Shown piece after piece: positions 1-10,800 of a stretch of DNA of 57,910 nucleotides (position 1 is the stretch's first letter; every line of letters starts with the position of its first letter). The notes below the pieces were generated by a model. It saw only the letters and a program-made list of their open reading frames with translations. It did not search any database and was not told the DNA's origin. The translations under genes were made by a program, and so were the position numbers. This DNA is from an uncultured Bacteroidales bacterium (GTDB lineage Bacteria > Bacteroidota > Bacteroidia > Bacteroidales > Paludibacteraceae): the NCBI GenBank assembly GCA_937907165.1, contig CALCUH010000191.1:1-57910 (forward strand), given 5' to 3'.

Positions 1-78
1 GATGTAGAGTTGGTCGGGACCTTCCTCTATTTGCGATACCACGTGGGCATCCCATATTTTGTCGAATAGTGTATTCAT
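1..78 (-). CDS. leuC: 3-isopropylmalate dehydratase large subunit, start only (partial)
   Basis: The minus strand from base 78 reads MNTLFDKIWDAHVV and on to GPDQLYI, which is the characteristic N-terminus of LeuC, the aconitase-family large subunit that isomerises 2-isopropylmalate to 3-isopropylmalate in leucine synthesis. Only 26 codons lie inside the window; the rest runs off the left edge. The ATG is 6 bases after the leuA stop on the same strand, so leuA and leuC form one operon and act in consecutive pathway steps. Identification rests on the N-terminal stretch alone but fits the context well. Confidence 0.85.
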   Translation of the reverse strand, partial: MNTLFDKIWDAHVVSQIEEGPDQLYI

Positions 79-84
79 AAGCTA

Positions 85-1575
85 TTAGAAGAATTTGTTA
101 ACGGCGTCCACGTAAGCCTCGAGGGAGGCCTCCACGATGTCCGTGTTGGCGCCAAATCCGAAATAAACTTTCCCTTCGTGTTCCACCTGCATGTGCACTT
201 TACCGATATCGTTACTGCCTTTGCTGATGGATTGTATGGTGAATTCGCAGAGTGTCATACGGTCGCCGATGATCGCTTTCAGGGCGTTGATGGCGGCGTC
301 GACCGGACCGTTACCTTGGGCTTTCGCCGTCTTGATTTCTCCGTGTACGGAAAGGGTCAGTTCGGCGACGTGTTCTATGTTTTTCCCTGAAATGACCGTG
401 AGCTTTACCACTTCGAGCGCCTTTTCCTTCCCATCTTTCCCGACTAGCATGCGGATGTCGTCGTCGAGCACCTCTTTTTTCTTGTCGGCCAAGATGAGGA
501 ATTTATTGTAGAGGTCGTTCAAGGTGTCATCGTCCACATTGTAGCCCAACACGTTCAGTCTGTGGCGCAGGGCGGCGCGTCCGCTGCGGGCGGTCAGCAT
601 GATCATGTTATCGTCGATGCCAATCTCTGACGGGTTGATGATCTCGTAGGTGCAATGGTTCTTCAGTATGCCGTCCTGATGGATACCCGAAGAGTGGGCG
701 AAGGCGTTTCTTCCGACGATTGCCTTGTTCATTTGGATAGGCATGTTCATCAGGTTGGAGACGATTCGGCTGGTGTGGTAGATGTGTTTGGAGTCGATGT
801 TGGTCTCGATGCCCAGTTCCTTGTGGCATCTGAGCGCCATCACCACCTCCTCGAGAGCGGTGTTGCCGGCTCTTTCGCCGACACCGTTGATGGTCACTTC
901 CACTTGTCGCGCACCGTTCCGCACGCCGGCGAGCGTGTTGGCGGTGGCCATGCCTAAATCGTTGTGGCAATGGGTGGAGATGACCGCTTTATGGATGCCC
1001 TCCACATGTTCCATCAGGTATTGGATTTTCGCCCCGAATTCGTCCGGCAGACAATAGCCTGTCGTGTCCGGAATGTTGACCACCGTGGCGCCTGCCTTGA
1101 TGACCGCCTCCACGATGCGGGCGAGGTATTCGTTGTCGGTTCGTCCGGCGTCTTCGCAGTAGAATTCAACGTCTTCCACATATTTTTTTGCATAGCGGGT
1201 GGCGAGGATCGCCCGTTCGAGTATCTCTTCCCTGTTTGAGTTGAATTTGTATCGTATGTGCTGGTCGGATGTGCCGATGCCCGTGTGTATTCTTTTGCGT
1301 TTCGCTTTTGCGAGCGCCTCGTTCGCGATGTCGATGTCTTTTTCGATGCCGCGGGTTAATGCGCAGATGACCGGGTTTTGTACCGCTTGTGAAATCTCCA
1401 CCACCGAGTTGAAATCCTCCGGACTGGAAATGGGGAATCCCGCTTCGATGACGTCTACGCCTAATTGTTCCAAACATCGTGCCACTTCGATCTTTTCCAC
1501 TGTGCTCAGTTGGCAGCCCGGGACTTGTTCTCCGTCTCTCAGTGTAGTGTCGAAAATGAATAATTTATCTGCCAT
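85..1575 (-). CDS. leuA: 2-isopropylmalate synthase
   Basis: LeuA condenses acetyl-CoA with 2-ketoisovalerate, the first committed step of leucine synthesis, in the cytoplasm. The 496-residue product starts with the HMGL-like TIM-barrel signature TLRDGEQVPG (about residues 10-20), carries the metal-binding HCHNDLGMA motif near residue 205 and NGVGERAGN near residue 230, and has the C-terminal LeuA dimer / allosteric domain from about residue 360. Length is normal for the bacterial short form. It is transcribed with leuC, 6 bases downstream. A homocitrate or citramalate synthase is the main alternative, but the adjoining leuC start argues strongly for leuA. Confidence 0.95.
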   Translation of the reverse strand: MADKLFIFDTTLRDGEQVPGCQLSTVEKIEVARCLEQLGVDVIEAGFPISSPEDFNSVVEISQAVQNPVICALTRGIEKDIDIANEALAKAKRKRIHTGIGTSDQHIRYKFNSNREEILERAILATRYAKKYVEDVEFYCEDAGRTDNEYLARIVEAVIKAGATVVNIPDTTGYCLPDEFGAKIQYLMEHVEGIHKAVISTHCHNDLGMATANTLAGVRNGARQVEVTINGVGERAGNTALEEVVMALRCHKELGIETNIDSKHIYHTSRIVSNLMNMPIQMNKAIVGRNAFAHSSGIHQDGILKNHCTYEIINPSEIGIDDNMIMLTARSGRAALRHRLNVLGYNVDDDTLNDLYNKFLILADKKKEVLDDDIRMLVGKDGKEKALEVVKLTVISGKNIEHVAELTLSVHGEIKTAKAQGNGPVDAAINALKAIIGDRMTLCEFTIQSISKGSNDIGKVHMQVEHEGKVYFGFGANTDIVEASLEAYVDAVNKFF

Positions 1576-1658
1576 GTCGATTGTCTAAGGTTGGGTTCTA
1601 TTATTTGAAAAGTAATATTGCCCATTTTGTTGTATTTTATTATATATATTTCATCAGT

Positions 1659-1690
1659 TAAAGATAACAAAAAAAGTCAACATCGCAATG
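1659..1690 (-). promoter_or_regulatory. Putative leuA promoter
   Basis: On the minus strand CATTG is followed by 19 bases and then TATCTTTA, close to the Bacteroidota -33 TTTG / -7 TAnnTTTG pattern. It lies about 85 bases upstream of the leuA ATG. No leucine-rich leader peptide was found between it and the gene. Confidence 0.45.
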
Positions 1691-1726
1691 AGTGAATATT
1701 GGCTTTTAGGGAAAGATTTATAGAAA

Positions 1727-1763
1727 GAAAAGGAGCGCCCGCCCATTGCGACCGCTCCCTTTG
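1727..1763 (-). terminator. Terminator after the MscS-type channel gene
   Basis: A GGAGCG / CGCTCC stem (1732-1737 with 1753-1758) is followed on the minus strand by TTTTCTTTC. It sits 20-50 bases after the stop of the channel gene at 1784. Confidence 0.6.
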
Positions 1764-1783
1764 CGTTTTGTATGTGCGGGAGA

Positions 1784-4408
1784 TTAGTTCTCCTTCGGCA
1801 TCTCTTTGATGTAGATGGTTCTTTGCGGGAAAGGAATCTCCACGTTATGGGCGTTCAATGTGTTGTAGATGATTTCCTTCGCCTTAGCGCAGGTGGATAG
1901 TTTCGTTTCCACCAAACCCCAGAAGGTGACGTACAGATTTACGCTATTGTCGCCGAATTCGTCGAGCAATACGTTGATGCCTTTGTTCGGATCTACTTGC
2001 GGTATTCCCGTCTCATCTGATTTGGTCAAAACGGAAAGTTCTTTCACCAGCATTTCCCTCACTTGCTTGATGTCGGATCCGTAGCTGACGCCCACGGCGA
2101 GTTTATTGAACTCATAGCCATGGTTTCTAGTGAGGTTCTTAAAGGTTTTATTGAACAATGCGGAGTTGAGGAAGGCGATGACGCAACCGTCCAGCGTGAC
2201 GATTTGCGTGCTCTGGTAGGTGATGGTGTCCACTTTACCTCTGACGCCGTCGCATTCGATGTAGTCGCCCACGCGCAAACGTCCTGTCATGAGCGACAAT
2301 CCGTAGATGAAGTTCTCGATGATGTCCTTCATGGCGAAACCGACACCGGTCGCCAAACCTGCCGTCACGATGGAGATGCCCGATTTAGGCACTTTCAGGA
2401 AGACGAGGACGAAGATGAAGAACCCGCCCCAGACGAGGATGGAGATGAGGTTGTTCGCCAAGGTGATGTTGGCGTCTCCGTTGATGATGGTATGCTCCGT
2501 GCGGTAGTGCTTGTAGATCGCCTTCAGACCGTAGCAGATGTAGCGGCAAACGAAGAAGGTGAGGGAGATTACCAATAGTTTGAAGAGGGAGAGTTGGCAC
2601 ACGCCCTCCACATTGATGAAGTTCTTGTAGAACATCTGTTTGAAGGATTCCGAAAGGTCGAAGATGCCGGCGGCGAGCACGATGCAGATCAAGATGGAGC
2701 TGATGATGAAGACCGGCACCAATGTCTTGATGAAGAGGTCGTATGACCATGTGATGCGTATGTGGTCGCCGCGGGTATGCTTGGTCGGATGGACCATGTC
2801 GTAGGCGAGCTGTCTGGCTTGGCGCAGCGAGAGTGTCTCGTCCTTCTTGATGGCGCGGGCCGTCAGGAAGCGGAACTCATATTTCTGGATGAGGTAGTAG
2901 ATGCAGGTGATGGCTTGTATCGCCATCAGCTGGAACAACCACCAAATGAAGATCTGCACGGCGAGCAATGAGTAGCCGCACCAGCTGGCGACGCAACTGG
3001 AGGCCATGACCGCCAAGGAGACTACTGTATAGAGACCGTCGCTGGTGTGTATGTTCTTTCTATGTTTCTTCAGGCAAACGGCTTGCCAAATGGTGAAGAT
3101 GAGCAGAATCGGAGGGAAGAGGATGTTCACTACGCTATTCGTCACGAAGACGATGCGGAATCCTATGATGATGAATCCCATCAGCAGGATAGGGGTGTAG
3201 ATGACAAAACAACTTCTGATTTGTTTGACATTGGAACGGATGAGCAGGGAGAAGAGTACAGCCGATACCAAGCAGGCGTACTCAATCAGCAGTCCGCTCG
3301 CCAACATGAAGAAGTTATGCAACGTGAAGAGTCGCAGAACCAGTAACACGATGACGAAGAGCACGAACGAGAAGGCCAGAATGTAGTATGGCTTCTTGGC
3401 GTTGAATATTTTCGTCTTGAACCGTGCGGGTACCAATAGACGGATGATGATGTTGCTGAGGGCGAAGGCCACGATCAGATAGAAGATGACGAAAATCGCC
3501 AACCCGATGACAATCGGTCCCCGCCACTCAGAGCGGACGCTCTTGTCTTTCGGTTGCGTGTATTTCTCCAGAATGTCCGATTTTGCGTTGTTGTAATAGA
3601 AAGACCAGCGGCTGAGAATGGTGAAGTAATCCTCGTCTCCGTTGAGGAAGATGAGGTTCTTGATGTCCGAATAGCGCTCCATGGCGTAGTCGTTCACCTT
3701 TTTCAGCCTTTGGGAGACGAACTCGTAATGTTCGCTATCTTTGGAGACTTCGTTGTAAAGGAATACAAGGTTGTCGCGAATCACTTTCGCCAAGGCGAGA
3801 CAGGAGTCTCTGTCTTGTCTACCTTGATCGCTCAGAAGAAAGATGTTCTTGGAGTTAGCGCTGTCGGCGAGAACCTTCATGTCCGTTTTAATCTGTTTGG
3901 GTAGTGTGCGGACGGAATCCACTAGTTCTCCCTCCTCGTTCATTCGTATGTGGTTGATCGGACGGATGATGGAAGTGTCGTTGGCGGCTCTTTGTTTCCG
4001 TATGCGTGGCGGAAGCATCTCAAGGATGTCGATGATGTTGTTGTAACGGTTCACCTCCACTTTGTACATGTCCAGTATTTTTTGGAACGGAACCATGTTT
4101 TGGGAGAAGTTGTTGTATTGTTGCGTCGCTTCGTGGCATGCGTAGGCGAGGTCGAACGTGTAGTCTTGCTTTTGAGAGTAGAGCATTAGGGCGGTCTGTT
4201 CGCTCTTCTGCATGGTGTTGATGAGGTTCTGATGTTGTATTTTACTTATCGCATCATATTTCTTCATAATATCCTGCTGTTCCTCGTTGTAGGTTTGCAG
4301 CTCCATGCGGAGTACGAGTAGGGTCTGTTCGAGGTTCTTCTCCTTGAGGACGGCGAAAGAAGAGATCGCTGTCAGGAGAAGCAAGGTGGTTAAAATTATT
4401 CTTTTCAT
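1784..4408 (-). CDS. Large MscS-family mechanosensitive ion channel
   Basis: This 874-residue inner-membrane protein has a signal peptide (MKRIILTTLLLLTAISSFA), a roughly 270-residue helical periplasmic region, several membrane segments between about residues 295 and 650, and a C-terminal MscS pore plus beta domain (GVGFAMKDIIENFIYGL, then GRLRVGDYIECDGVRG, about 690-740). The architecture resembles the large MscS relatives MscK/MscM of E. coli, which open under osmotic downshock; the exact paralogue cannot be named. It is a single gene with its own terminator, divergent from cstA. Confidence 0.88.
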   Translation of the reverse strand: MKRIILTTLLLLTAISSFAVLKEKNLEQTLLVLRMELQTYNEEQQDIMKKYDAISKIQHQNLINTMQKSEQTALMLYSQKQDYTFDLAYACHEATQQYNNFSQNMVPFQKILDMYKVEVNRYNNIIDILEMLPPRIRKQRAANDTSIIRPINHIRMNEEGELVDSVRTLPKQIKTDMKVLADSANSKNIFLLSDQGRQDRDSCLALAKVIRDNLVFLYNEVSKDSEHYEFVSQRLKKVNDYAMERYSDIKNLIFLNGDEDYFTILSRWSFYYNNAKSDILEKYTQPKDKSVRSEWRGPIVIGLAIFVIFYLIVAFALSNIIIRLLVPARFKTKIFNAKKPYYILAFSFVLFVIVLLVLRLFTLHNFFMLASGLLIEYACLVSAVLFSLLIRSNVKQIRSCFVIYTPILLMGFIIIGFRIVFVTNSVVNILFPPILLIFTIWQAVCLKKHRKNIHTSDGLYTVVSLAVMASSCVASWCGYSLLAVQIFIWWLFQLMAIQAITCIYYLIQKYEFRFLTARAIKKDETLSLRQARQLAYDMVHPTKHTRGDHIRITWSYDLFIKTLVPVFIISSILICIVLAAGIFDLSESFKQMFYKNFINVEGVCQLSLFKLLVISLTFFVCRYICYGLKAIYKHYRTEHTIINGDANITLANNLISILVWGGFFIFVLVFLKVPKSGISIVTAGLATGVGFAMKDIIENFIYGLSLMTGRLRVGDYIECDGVRGKVDTITYQSTQIVTLDGCVIAFLNSALFNKTFKNLTRNHGYEFNKLAVGVSYGSDIKQVREMLVKELSVLTKSDETGIPQVDPNKGINVLLDEFGDNSVNLYVTFWGLVETKLSTCAKAKEIIYNTLNAHNVEIPFPQRTIYIKEMPKEN

Positions 4409-4441
4409 TTCTTTGGGTTATTACGCATCATAAAACAGTGG

Positions 4442-4449
4442 CAAAAATA
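4442..4449 (-). promoter_or_regulatory. -7 element for the MscS-type channel gene
   Basis: The minus strand reads TATTTTTG, a match to TAnnTTTG, 34 bases upstream of the channel gene's ATG. No clear TTTG lies at the expected -33 spacing. Confidence 0.4.
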
Positions 4450-4492
4450 CAATAATAATTGACCAATCGAATTCAAGAAGATAAAAATATCT

Positions 4493-4500
4493 TATTTTTG
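4493..4500 (+). promoter_or_regulatory. -7 element for cstA
   Basis: TATTTTTG followed by CGG matches the Bacteroidota -7 consensus and lies 25 bases before the cstA ATG. The -33 half is not convincing. Confidence 0.45.
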
Positions 4501-4525
4501 CGGAACATAGATTTATTGATAGAAA

Positions 4526-5998
4526 ATGATAACGTTTATCCTTTCAATGCTGGCTTTGGTGGCTGGCTATTTCGTTTACGGAAAGTTGGTGGAACGTATT
4601 TTTTCGCCCGATCCGTCAAGAGTTACGCCTGCGGTCGCTATGCAGGATGGTGTGGACTACATTCCGATGCCCACATGGAAAATTTTCATGATTCAATTTC
4701 TGAACATCGCCGGTACCGGACCTATCTTCGGAGCCATTATGGGAGCCAAATTCGGTCCGTCCGCTTATTTGTGGATTGTCTTAGGATGTATCTTCGCCGG
4801 ATCCGTCCACGACTACCTCAGCGGTATGTTGTCTATGCGTAATAATGGTGCGGGCTTGCCTGAATTGATTGGCAAGTATTTGGGACAGAAGACGAAAAAG
4901 GTGATGTTGGTCTTCACGGTATTCCTCATGCTTATGGTCGGTGCGGTGTTCGTCTACAGTCCCGCACTCATCTTGGGAGGTATGACGAATGACATAATGG
5001 ACAATTCGGTATATATCTGGTGCTTTATCATCTTTATCTACTATCTGATCGCCACCTTGTTGCCGATTGATAAAATCATCGGTAAGATTTATCCTCTCTT
5101 CGCGTTCGCCATCCTTTTCATGGCGATTGCGTTGGGTGTCGGCTTGTTCGTGAAATGGCCCACATTGCCGGAGTTGTTCGAGGTGGGTGTCTCTACGGAC
5201 TCGTTTAATGGGAAGGATATCTTCCCTGCCTTGTTCATCACAATCGCTTGCGGAGCGATCAGCGGATTCCACGCTACCCAAAGCCCGTTGATGGCAAGGT
5301 GCATGAAGAACGAGAAGTACGGTCGTCCCGTCTTCTATGGCAGTATGATTACGGAGGGCATCGTCGCACTGATTTGGGCGACCATCTCCATGTATTTCTT
5401 CTATGGCGGCGGCGCCCAGGAATTAGGTGTTGAAAATACGTTACAGGCTCCTCAAGTGGTTACCGAGGTGAGCAAAGGTTGGTTGGGCGTCTTGGGAGGC
5501 TTGCTGGCCATCTTAGGTGTGGTGGCGGCTCCGATTACCAGCGGCGATACCGCATTGCGTTCCGCCCGTCTGATTGTGGCCGAGTTCATCCATTTGGAAC
5601 AGAAAACCATTCGAAACCGTCTATATATCTGTGTTCCGATGTTCGCCGTCACCATGGGATTACTATGGTTTAACATATCTAATCCTCAAGGTTTCAATGT
5701 GATATGGAACTATTTCGGTTGGAGTAACCAGACGTTGGCCGTCTTCACCTTGTGGACGCTCACTGTCTATCTGACTTTGCATAAGAAATGTTTCTGGATT
5801 ACGTTGTTCCCTGCGCTCTTCATGACGATGGTCAGTGTGACCTTCTTCTTCGTTTCTAAGGATTGTTTGGGCATGGAACCGACGGTTGGTTATGTTGCGG
5901 GTGCGGTTGCTTTAGTTATATCGGCTGTTTGTTTCTTCCTGTGGAAGTCCAAACAAACGACGGTTTCCACGGGTCAATCATTGCAAAAGAGGGATTAA
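4526..5998 (+). CDS. cstA: Carbon starvation protein CstA family transporter
   Basis: This 490-residue polytopic membrane protein is hydrophobic throughout and carries the CstA hallmark stretch from about residue 40 to 110: FLNIAGTGPIFGAIMGAKFGP, then GCIFAGSVHDYLSGMLSMR. CstA-family members import peptides or pyruvate during carbon limitation; the substrate here is unknown. It is the short Bacteroidota form (E. coli CstA is about 700 residues). The stop codon directly abuts the GTG start of the next gene, so the two are very likely co-translated. Confidence 0.93.
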   Translation: MITFILSMLALVAGYFVYGKLVERIFSPDPSRVTPAVAMQDGVDYIPMPTWKIFMIQFLNIAGTGPIFGAIMGAKFGPSAYLWIVLGCIFAGSVHDYLSGMLSMRNNGAGLPELIGKYLGQKTKKVMLVFTVFLMLMVGAVFVYSPALILGGMTNDIMDNSVYIWCFIIFIYYLIATLLPIDKIIGKIYPLFAFAILFMAIALGVGLFVKWPTLPELFEVGVSTDSFNGKDIFPALFITIACGAISGFHATQSPLMARCMKNEKYGRPVFYGSMITEGIVALIWATISMYFFYGGGAQELGVENTLQAPQVVTEVSKGWLGVLGGLLAILGVVAAPITSGDTALRSARLIVAEFIHLEQKTIRNRLYICVPMFAVTMGLLWFNISNPQGFNVIWNYFGWSNQTLAVFTLWTLTVYLTLHKKCFWITLFPALFMTMVSVTFFFVSKDCLGMEPTVGYVAGAVALVISAVCFFLWKSKQTTVSTGQSLQKRD

Positions 5999-6955
5999 GT
6001 GAGTAACAAGGAGAAGTATCGCCAGTTGTGTGAGCGCCATCCCGAGGTGCCGCTCTTCGCCCAATATTGGTGGATGGAGGCTATCTGCGCGGGAAAGACG
6101 TGGGACGTCCTGCTGGTCGAGGAGGATGGTGTCGTCTTAGGTGCGCTGCCATATCTTTTGGTCCGCAAATACTTCTTCAAGTTCATTTTGCAACCTATTT
6201 TTTCTAATAATAACGGAGTCCATTTTTTCTACCCGGAGGGGATGGACGAGAAGGGGAAGGATGCGTTCGAGCATAAAGTGTGCGAACGCATCCTTTCGCA
6301 GTTGAAGGGTATGGGGCTCGATTGGTACATGCAATATTTCGACCCCGCTTTCCGTCCGAAGGGGTTGTTCGCTTCTTGGGGGTATGATGTCTCCGACCGT
6401 GTGACGTATGTGATACCCGACATCCGCGACTTGGATGGATTGTTCAAGCGTTTCACCTCTTCCAAGCAGCGCCACATCCGCAAGGCGGAGCGCAATGGCT
6501 TGCAGGTGGGCTGGGACATGGATGTCTCCGACTTCTACGATTTTCATAGCGAGGCGTTGAGGCTTCGCGGCAGGAAGAACATCAATTCACGGATGGTGGA
6601 GGAGAATCTTTGCCGTCAGGCGATTGAGCGCGGGCAAGGGAAGATTATCACTATTTATGACGGCGAAGGAAATATCCACAGCGCTCTTTTCTTCGTGTGG
6701 GACGAGCATTCCGCCTACTACCTGATTCCTGCCATCCATCCCGAATACAAGGCGTCTGGCGCCTCCACACTGATGGTTTGGCGTGCGTTGCAATTCCTGC
6801 AAGGCAAGACGGAACGTTTCGATTTCGAGGGAAGCATGGATCCGCAAATCGCCAACTCCTACAAACAATTCGGAACGGAGATGGTTGTCTACCCCAAAGT
6901 GGAAAAGGTGGATTCTTTCTGGGTATGGGCGCTGAAAAGAATGGGCGTCTTGTGA
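5999..6955 (+). CDS. FemAB / GNAT-fold N-acyltransferase-like protein
   Basis: The 318-residue product has the layout of the Bacteroidota Acetyltransf_6 / FemAB-like family: an N-terminal YWWMEAICAGKTWDVLLVE block, KQRHIRKAERNGL around residue 160, and a C-terminal YYLIPAIHPEYKASGAST acceptor-domain block. Relatives transfer acyl or aminoacyl groups, for example in cell-envelope building; the substrate here is not known. The start is GTG at 5999, immediately after the cstA TAA with no spacer. The next in-frame ATG (codon 27) would remove the conserved N-terminus, so GTG is preferred. Confidence 0.75.
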   Translation: MSNKEKYRQLCERHPEVPLFAQYWWMEAICAGKTWDVLLVEEDGVVLGALPYLLVRKYFFKFILQPIFSNNNGVHFFYPEGMDEKGKDAFEHKVCERILSQLKGMGLDWYMQYFDPAFRPKGLFASWGYDVSDRVTYVIPDIRDLDGLFKRFTSSKQRHIRKAERNGLQVGWDMDVSDFYDFHSEALRLRGRKNINSRMVEENLCRQAIERGQGKIITIYDGEGNIHSALFFVWDEHSAYYLIPAIHPEYKASGASTLMVWRALQFLQGKTERFDFEGSMDPQIANSYKQFGTEMVVYPKVEKVDSFWVWALKRMGVL

Positions 6956-7042
6956 AATGTGTGCGCTGTTGTGTTTGTGTTAAAGTAGGTGTTTTGTTTT
7001 TATTTAAAAATCTATAGTTGTTCGTTTTATGCTCTTCATTAT

Positions 7043-7075
7043 TTTGTGGTAAATCAAAAGATTTCGTTATATTTG
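7043..7075 (+). promoter_or_regulatory. Promoter of the 7143 gene and alpha-2-macroglobulin
   Basis: TTTG (7043-7046), a 21-base spacer and TATATTTG (7068-7075) match the Bacteroidota sigma-ABfr consensus. It is 67 bases upstream of the first gene of the pair. Confidence 0.65.
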
Positions 7076-7142
7076 TATTTATGTGCGGGAGAGAGTTTTC
7101 GAACGTGAAAAATGTAAGTTGTCGAATAATTATTCAGTGTAA

Positions 7143-7811
7143 ATGAAACGTTTTTTTGCATTATTCCTTGGTATTTGTCTATTGTTCGGCGTGAGCCATG
7201 CTCTGACGTTGGAAGATTATATGATTCATATGGTGCCGACCTCTACGCAGTTATCGCCTGATTTGCTGAAACGTCTGATCGCTTCCTACAAGGAAACGGG
7301 AAGTGCGAGCCATGTTGTCAATCTTTATCGGGACACCTCTTCTTTATTGCAATACGAAGAGAATAATTATGCGTTTCTCCAATTGTCTGATCAGGGTTAT
7401 GTCTCTTCAAAAATGTGGCAGTTTAACGATTCCACGCAAGTCTATGGCTTCAGTTCTTGGGTTTGCGGTACGATGTGCGATGGTTGGTGGCGTATCCAGA
7501 CGACTGGCGGAAAGACGATTCCTTTCCCGAAAGTGGAGATTTCCGATTTCTTCGACAAGGAAAAGCTGGAGGCTGACGGGTTAACGTCTGACTCTTTAGC
7601 AAACCGTTTCGAGATGATTTTCCTCCATTGCGAATTCAGTAGGGGGGACAGTGTCCATATCTATTGTGATACCGAGCGCTATTTGGAGAAGGAGAGGAAG
7701 GACGAGTATTCTAAGTATTTCAAAGGGAATAGGGTTTCCTTATTGCCTATAGACGGCGAATTTAAGATTGTCTGCGTGAAGAGGGACGATCGATTCAATG
7801 AAATTCATTAA
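7143..7811 (+). CDS. Secreted protein resembling DUF3256
   Basis: A 222-residue protein with a clear signal peptide (MKRFFALFLGICLLFGVSHA). The mature part opens with a short helical segment and continues into a beta-rich domain with WVCGTMCDGWWRI near residue 115. The pattern resembles the Bacteroidales DUF3256 family of unknown function, judged by eye. It precedes and slightly overlaps the alpha-2-macroglobulin reading frame on the same strand, so the two are probably one transcription unit acting in the cell envelope. No catalytic motif is visible. Confidence 0.75.
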   Translation: MKRFFALFLGICLLFGVSHALTLEDYMIHMVPTSTQLSPDLLKRLIASYKETGSASHVVNLYRDTSSLLQYEENNYAFLQLSDQGYVSSKMWQFNDSTQVYGFSSWVCGTMCDGWWRIQTTGGKTIPFPKVEISDFFDKEKLEADGLTSDSLANRFEMIFLHCEFSRGDSVHIYCDTERYLEKERKDEYSKYFKGNRVSLLPIDGEFKIVCVKRDDRFNEIH

Positions 7812-7833
7812 AAAAATAACAAATAGAAAAATT

Positions 7834-10800
7834 ATGGTTATGAGCAGGTTTTTCAAATTATTAGGAGTGCTACTCCTTCTGCCGTTACTTTGGACGAGTT
7901 GTGGAAAGAAGGAGGTTGTCTCAGACGATAGACAGTTTGGGGAGTTTATTAATAGTTATCCTCAAGAGAGGATTTCTCGTCATTCATCTGTCCGTATTGT
8001 TTTGGCAAATCCTTCCGAGAAGGCGAAGCCGGGACAGGAGGAGACGGAGGAACTTTTCTCTTTCAGCCCGAAAGTGGAGGGAACGACCTATTGGTTGGAC
8101 AATTCCACGATTGAGTTCCAACCGAAGGAATTGTTGGAACGCGACAAAGAGTACAAGGTGACATTCGAATTGGGGAAGGTGGTGGATTTAGGCGCGAACA
8201 AAGATTTGAGCCAATTCGTTTTTCCTCTTCAGGTGGTGAAGCAGAAGATGCTCGTTATTGTCGAGACTCCTCAAATGACAAATGAGGGCACGTATGAGGT
8301 GACGGGTCGTGTCACATTGAACGATGTGGAGGATCTTGCCGATCTTCAGTCTTGTTTCACGGCTAAAATGACCGCACCTGAGAAAAAGACGTTGGATATG
8401 GATTGGACTATCGGCGGAGGTGATGGTTATAGTGGTTTCAACAATGTCTACACATTTGTGGTAAAGGGATTCGGAGAGAATATCAAGAAGGATATCCATT
8501 GCGAAATCGCTTGGGACGGAAAGAATATCAGTTGCGAAAGTAAGGACGTTTCAACGGTGGACATTCCATATGTCGCAGGTTTCAAGGTGACGAATCTTGA
8601 TGTGATAAATGGGGAAAACGCTTGTCTCAAGCTCTTCTTCAGTAAACCGATCCGTGATAATCAGGAGTGGCGTACTTATGTGAATGTCAACAATGTGAGC
8701 GTGTCTTATGTGCGAGAGGGTAATGTGTTGAAATTGTTCCCTGAAAAACTGAATTTCTCCGATTCCGAGTTGCGCGTCTTCTCCGGTTTGATGAGTGAGG
8801 ATGGCGAGAAGGTGGAGCGTGATACGGTCTTGTATTTTAGATTCTCCAGCTTGAAACCGGCGGTCCGTTTGTTGAAGAGTGGTGTCATCCTTCCTTCCGT
8901 CGAGACGGCGGCGTTGCCTTTCCAAGCCGTCAATTTGAAGGCTGTGGATGTTAGCGTGGTGAAAGTTTTTGAGAACAATATGTTGCAATATCTCCAATCG
9001 AATAAGATGAACGAGACCGATTACTCCACCATGCGGAGGACGGCTCGCCTGATGTTCCAAAAGAAGGTTGACCTGACGGCTGAGAACGCCGCCGAGTATG
9101 GTCAGTGGAGAACCTATTCATTGGATCTCTCCAAGCTCTCTAAGGAGGATCCGGGGGCGATGTATTATGTGATATTCTCCTTTAAAAGGGCTTATTCGAC
9201 TTATCCTTGCGAGATAACCGATTCGATTGATGATAGCAATCACGATTACAGTTGCGTCGATGGCCTCAAGGATGGTGGTAGCGACGATGGTTATTACTAT
9301 TGGGACTATTATTATCAGGATGATAGCGATGATGAGGACCGTGTGCAGGTGCGCGGCGACTATTATTATGATTGGAACGAGTCTAATGACCCGTCGAAGA
9401 TTTCCTACTATCTGAATAGTTCGAGAAGGGTTTCAACGAATATCTTCGTCTCTAATTTCGGTATCACCGCGAAAGGTGGAAAGAGCAATTTCTATGATGT
9501 CATCGTGACGGACATTCTGACCGCTCTTCCTGAAAGCGGTGTGAAGGTGAAGTTCTATGATTATCAGATGCAACTGATCGACGAGTCGTCGACGGATAGT
9601 GATGGTTTCGTCAAAAAGAAACTTTCCAGATCACCTTCATTTGTTGTGGTGGAGAAGAATGGCCGCATGGGCTACTTACGCCTGAGGGATAATTCAGCCT
9701 TGTCGTTGTCTTCTTTCGACGTGAGCGGAGAGAGCTCTTCTAAGGGTGTCAAGGGGTATGTATATGGCGAACGCGGCGTTTGGCGTCCGGGCGACACATT
9801 GAACATTTCTTTGATGATCCAAGACGCTGACGAGACGCTTCCTGAGGGTCATCCGATCGTCATGGAGCTGAGAACGCCTCGCGGACAGCGATACGCCCAA
9901 AGAACTCAGAAGTACGATCCGTCTAATTGCATCTATAGCTTTAGAATTCCAACAAAGATGGAGGACCAAACGGGAACATGGCATGTCATGTTCACCATCG
10001 GTGGTTCTTCGTTCCACAAGGCTTTGTCGGTGGAGACGGTGAAACCTAATAGAATGAAGGTGCAGTTGACTACCGCCCATAAGGTGCTCACCGCAGGGAC
10101 AAATGAGAAGTTGTCCATCCATTCCGAATGGTTGCATGGAGGGAAGACGGCTAACAAGGACGTGAATGTCGCCATGAGATATAGGAGGAATCCTAATCCG
10201 TTCCCTAAATATAATGGTTATATCTTCGAATCTCCTCATGTGGGTGAGTTCACGAGCGAGGAGAATACGGTGGTGGAATCCCAAACGGATGAGGATGGTG
10301 ACCTTGAGGAGGTTATCAGCATTCCTAAACTGGTTACTGCTCCTGGTATGTTGCAAGCTACTTTCACTACAAGGGTGGACGAAGGAACAGGTGACAATAG
10401 TGTGAATTACGCGAATGTGCCGCTTTCTCCTTTCAGACGTTATGTGGGTGTCAAATATCCTATCAAGCAAGGTCATAAGTATGTGGTCACTAACAAGGAT
10501 CAGGTATTCAATTTGGTCCTTTTGGATGAGAATGGCAATCCTGTCGATGGTGAAGGCGTCTCTCTCAAATTGTATAAGATGTATTGGCACTGGTGGTGGG
10601 ATTCCGACGAGGATGACGACATTGCTTATTATACGGAGAATAGTTCCAAAGTACCTTATTTCGAGAAAAAGGATATCTCTTTCAAGGACGGAAAGGCGAG
10701 CGTGACGATTCGTGTGCCTGATTGCGATTGGGGTAGATATTTGCTTGTCGTTAAGGATGGAAAGAATGGTCATGAGGCTGGTAGCGTCGTCTATTTCGAT

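Noticed and set aside
1576..1783. Leucine leader-peptide attenuator before leuA
   Set aside because: Searched for after finding the trp leader; no Leu-rich short frame or terminator precedes the leuA ATG.
4459..4842. 127-codon plus-strand frame at the cstA start
   Set aside because: Out-of-frame overlap with the well-supported cstA gene and its promoter.
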